Origin: an uncultured Muribaculum sp.
Lineage (GTDB): Bacteria > Bacteroidota > Bacteroidia > Bacteroidales > Muribaculaceae
Direction: 5' to 3'
DNA length: 17,280 nt
Assembly: GCA_910589555.1 (NCBI GenBank)
Contig: CAJUTE010000053.1
Span: 1-17,280 of the forward strand
Made by a program: the position numbers and the translations under genes. The notes under the pieces were generated by a model. That model was not told the DNA's origin and did no database searches. It saw nothing but the letters and a program-made list of their open reading frames with translations. How positions within the stretch are numbered: position 1 is the first letter of the stretch; the number at the start of each line of letters is the position of its first letter. Shown piece after piece: positions 16,061 to 17,280 of the stretch.

Positions 16061-16313
16061 ATTTCCGGAGGAAATATCTTTCGGTAGCTTGCACCGAGCG
16101 TCAGTGAAATGCCGTCTGTAGGACGGTGATAGGTTAGCCCGGTATGTAGCGCCAGCGCAATGCCGGGTCGCATAAACGATAAATGGCATTAGCTCTGTAG
16201 GAGCGTAACGGTTGTTTCGTTCCTCCGGAACTCAATATTATTGGGGTACTCGCGAACCCGGCATTACGCTGACGCTACATACCGGGCTAACCTATGGCGG
16301 TCCTACAGACCGC
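16061..16313. repeat. Palindrome-mosaic dispersed repeat, copy B (inverted)
   Basis: The reverse complement of copy A, about 16 kb away. In order: TTTCC/GGAAA and CGGTAG-type sequence like the 153-bp unit (16061-16090), CCGTC/GACGG (16112-16126), CCCGGTAT/ATGCCGGG (16138-16167) with a G-T pair, GCTC/GAGC (about 16192-16204), GTTCC/GGAAC (16219-16231), CCCGGCAT/ATACCGGG (16257-16286) and GCGGTC/GACCGC (16297-16313). Several arms differ from copy A but still pair, which suggests selection for the hairpins. Nothing here is coding. Confidence 0.85.
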
Positions 16314-16360
16314 AGAACTATTAAACTATTGCCCGCCCTAAGTCTGCACGGAGGTTTTTT

Positions 16361-16392
16361 TTTGCATCTTTGCAAAGTTTTGTTTAACTTTG
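16361..16392 (+). promoter_or_regulatory. Plus-strand promoter of the convergent locus
   Basis: TTTG at 16361-16364, exactly 20 nt, then TAACTTTG (16385-16392), the same -7 box and spacing as the tRNA-Cys promoter. The -7 also lies in the inverted repeat GCAAAGTT/AACTTTGC (16372-16393). A start near 16397-16400 is expected. Confidence 0.7.
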
Positions 16393-16397
16393 CGGTT

Positions 16398-16620
16398 GAA
16401 AACCTTTCGGGGGCTTGTGGATTGTCAACCACTTCAGCCAATTGCAGCCCCCAGGCATCAGCGACGGAGTATTATTTTAACCGTCCATTTGTCCACATTA
16501 AACGCAATTTCGATACGCATAATATGGAAAGGTTTCGCGGCTATTTCAATAGGCTTTACAGGCTTGCCGCATCACCTTTTTCAGCCTTAACCCCTTGCCG
16601 TTGCAGCGGTCGGGGGTTTT
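16398..16620 (+). ncRNA. Candidate structured RNA, about 220 nt
   Basis: Downstream of the plus promoter come several stems: GGGGGCT/AGCCCCC (16409-16453) enclosing GTGG/CCAC, GACGG/CCGTC (16463-16485), and AAAGG/CCTTT enclosing GCGGC/GCCGC (about 16528-16579). A terminator-like AACCCC/GGGGTT hairpin containing CCG/CGG ends in TTTT (16589-16620). I do not recognise it as 6S, SRP, RNase P RNA or tmRNA. Its extent is inferred from the promoter and the terminal hairpin. The same DNA carries small ORFs on the other strand, so the RNA may be antisense to them. Confidence 0.4.
16458..16520 (-). CDS. Tiny ORF, 20 aa, unknown
   Basis: Encodes MRIEIAFNVDKWTVKIILRR, a basic, beta-prone peptide. It begins 25 nt after the stop of the 33-aa ORF and in a different frame. 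Its frame is open upstream (reading through KPIEIAAKPFHI), so the two may be pieces of one frameshifted gene of about 60 aa. No family is recognised. Support is the upstream minus-strand promoter and the protein-like composition only. Confidence 0.35.
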   Translation of the reverse strand: MRIEIAFNVDKWTVKIILRR

Positions 16621-16647
16621 AATGTTAATGAACTCTTGCAATTTCAT
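16546..16647 (-). CDS. Small ORF, 33 aa, unknown basic protein
   Basis: The 33-aa product contains MKLQEFINIKTPD, then NGKGLRLKKVMRQ, and ends ACKAY. It is basic, with no membrane segment. The start at 16647 lies about 28 nt after the -7 of an ideally spaced minus-strand promoter, the expected place for a short leader. Its middle codons overlap the hairpin that would end the plus-strand RNA. I know no family for it. It could be a real small protein, the front half of a frameshifted gene, or chance. Confidence 0.45.
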   Translation of the reverse strand: MKLQEFINIKTPDRCNGKGLRLKKVMRQACKAY

Positions 16648-16675
16648 CGGGTTGCTATCCCCTTTGTTTGTATTA

Positions 16676-16706
16676 CAAAGATAGTCAATTTATACGAATT
16701 ACGCAA
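16676..16706 (-). promoter_or_regulatory. Minus-strand promoter of the convergent locus
   Basis: Read on the minus strand: TTG (16706-16704), exactly 20 nt, then TATCTTTG (16683-16676). This matches the consensus as well as the tRNA-Cys promoter does and points toward the 33-aa ORF. Confidence 0.7.
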
Positions 16707-16878
16707 GCATTAAAACATTCATTTTCAATACATTACACCTGTAAATATAAAGTAATTATTACGTAACGCGTGGGATATGTGGAGTATTGAGAGGTGAAAC
16801 GGTTTCTGAAGGGGTGCCGGAGGTCCGCGGAACGCGAAATGTTATGCCAATGCGGTTTGGTTGAATCTGTATGGATGC

Positions 16879-16991
16879 CGCATCCGCGGGACGCGGATGC
16901 GAAAATTGCCGCCAATAGCGGCAATATAATAATAGCCTATGGCGTGAGCCATAGGTCGTTGGCGTCACCCACGGTACAAGCCGCATCGCGG
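16879..16991. repeat. Run of four perfect hairpins
   Basis: CGCATCCGCG/CGCGGATGCG (16879-16901) with loop GGA; ATTGCCGC/GCGGCAAT (16905-16925); CCTATGGC/GCCATAGG (16936-16955) with loop GTGA; CCGC/GCGG (16981-16991). All are perfect and closely spaced. They are different sequences, so this is not a direct repeat array and not a CRISPR. Together with 16741-16878, the stretch holds no gene I can support. Confidence 0.8.
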
Positions 16992-17050
16992 CGGCATAAT
17001 CGTTAACCTTTTGAGGAATCTCCTTACATTAACATCGTCACTTCATCATT

Positions 17051-17199
17051 CGGCTGCCTTGACGCGGTCGGTATCGGTCGCCACAGGTGGCGAACCCTAC
17101 GTTGTGGTGAGGCGGCTGCCTTGACGCGGTCGCCACAGGTGGCGGACCCCACGTTGTGGTGAGGCGGCTGCGTTGACGCGGTCACCACAGGTGGCCAAT
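17051..17199 (+). repeat. 52-bp tandem repeat, about 2.7 copies
   Basis: Units begin CGGCTGC at 17051, 17113 and 17165. Copy 2 is 52 bp. Copy 1 is 62 bp because of an extra 10-bp GGTATCGGTC-type duplication. Copy 3 stops after GGTGGCC. Each contains a CCAC/GTGG hairpin (GCCACAGGTGGC) and, in copies 1 and 2, ACGTTGTGGTGAGG. No coding sense is seen. Confidence 0.88.
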
Positions 17200-17216
17200 G
17201 TCACTAACTTAAGAAA

Positions 17217-17253
17217 AGACGAGCTTGTAGTCACTCTAGACACAGGCTCGTCT
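17217..17253. terminator. Terminator-like hairpin at the right end
   Basis: AGACGAGC (17217-17224) is perfectly complementary to GCTCGTCT (17246-17253), with ACA/TGT pairing further in. Read on the minus strand the stem is followed by TTTTCTT, and on the plus strand by CATTTTC. It most likely ends a minus-strand gene lying to the right of the window. Confidence 0.65.
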
Positions 17254-17280
17254 CATTTTCTGTCTCAAATTGTTATATAT

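Noticed and set aside
16212..16622. A 136-aa plus-strand open frame across repeat copy B and the convergent locus.
   Set aside because: It starts inside the palindromic repeat and runs through the plus promoter and hairpins; no protein-like pattern is seen. The minus-strand small ORFs are more convincing in that DNA.
16879..17199. A CRISPR array.
   Set aside because: The hairpins differ in sequence, the tandem units touch without unique spacers, and there are no cas genes in the window.

Overview
The window reads as a chromosomal segment of a Bacteroidota bacterium, most likely a gut Bacteroidales and possibly a Muribaculaceae-type genome; the family-level guess is inference. The support is: promoters of the Bacteroidota form (TTG, about 20 nt, TAnnTTTG), best seen before tRNA-Cys; no Shine-Dalgarno sequences before the starts; a PheS with the family-style Cys-rich loop; several lipoproteins with a lipobox, one followed by an acidic surface-export-like tail; and large pectin-degrading enzymes.

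Layout. Positions 1-407 hold a palindrome-rich dispersed repeat and no convincing gene. From 3163 down to 408 the minus strand carries a tight housekeeping cluster: pheS, nth, a UPF0126/TRIC-type membrane protein and a GtrA-family membrane protein, with gaps of 12 and 1 nt and one 8-nt overlap. Divergent from it (3436-5698, plus strand) is a two-gene operon for a flavin/iron-sulfur oxidoreductase of the NfnA/NfnB (SudB/SudA, GltA-like) type. A tRNA-Cys with its own near-ideal promoter and a strong hairpin terminator follows. A secreted PL10-type pectate lyase begins only 19 nt after that terminator.

The pectate lyase runs at its 3' end into a GAGAATT-type low-complexity tract and then 2.6 copies of an exact 153-bp-period tandem repeat (7067-7470). 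Next come a small charged protein on the minus strand (7529-7780) and, divergently, an A+T-rich operon of three lipoproteins (8013-10369). The first has a WG-like repeat; the other two match no family I recognise. Upstream of this operon lie an eight-G run and nested palindromes around the -7 element.

A very large secreted enzyme (10580-15322, 1580 aa) combines a GH28 polygalacturonase-like domain, a GH105-like unsaturated-uronyl hydrolase domain and a roughly 700-residue C-terminal domain resembling six-hairpin (GH65/GH95-like) glycosidases. With the PL10 lyase it suggests a pectin/rhamnogalacturonan degradation role for this neighbourhood, although no SusC/SusD pair is present in the window. 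A yraN/UPF0102 gene follows.

The right end (16028-17280) has no conventional gene but is full of structure: a reverse-complement copy of the left-end repeat, a 350-bp locus bounded by two convergent, ideally spaced Bacteroidota promoters with tiny ORFs on the minus strand, a run of four perfect hairpins, a 52-bp tandem repeat and a terminator-like hairpin. The convergent-promoter locus is my best candidate for something undescribed; the trimodular enzyme, the lipoprotein operon and the palindrome-mosaic repeat family are next.
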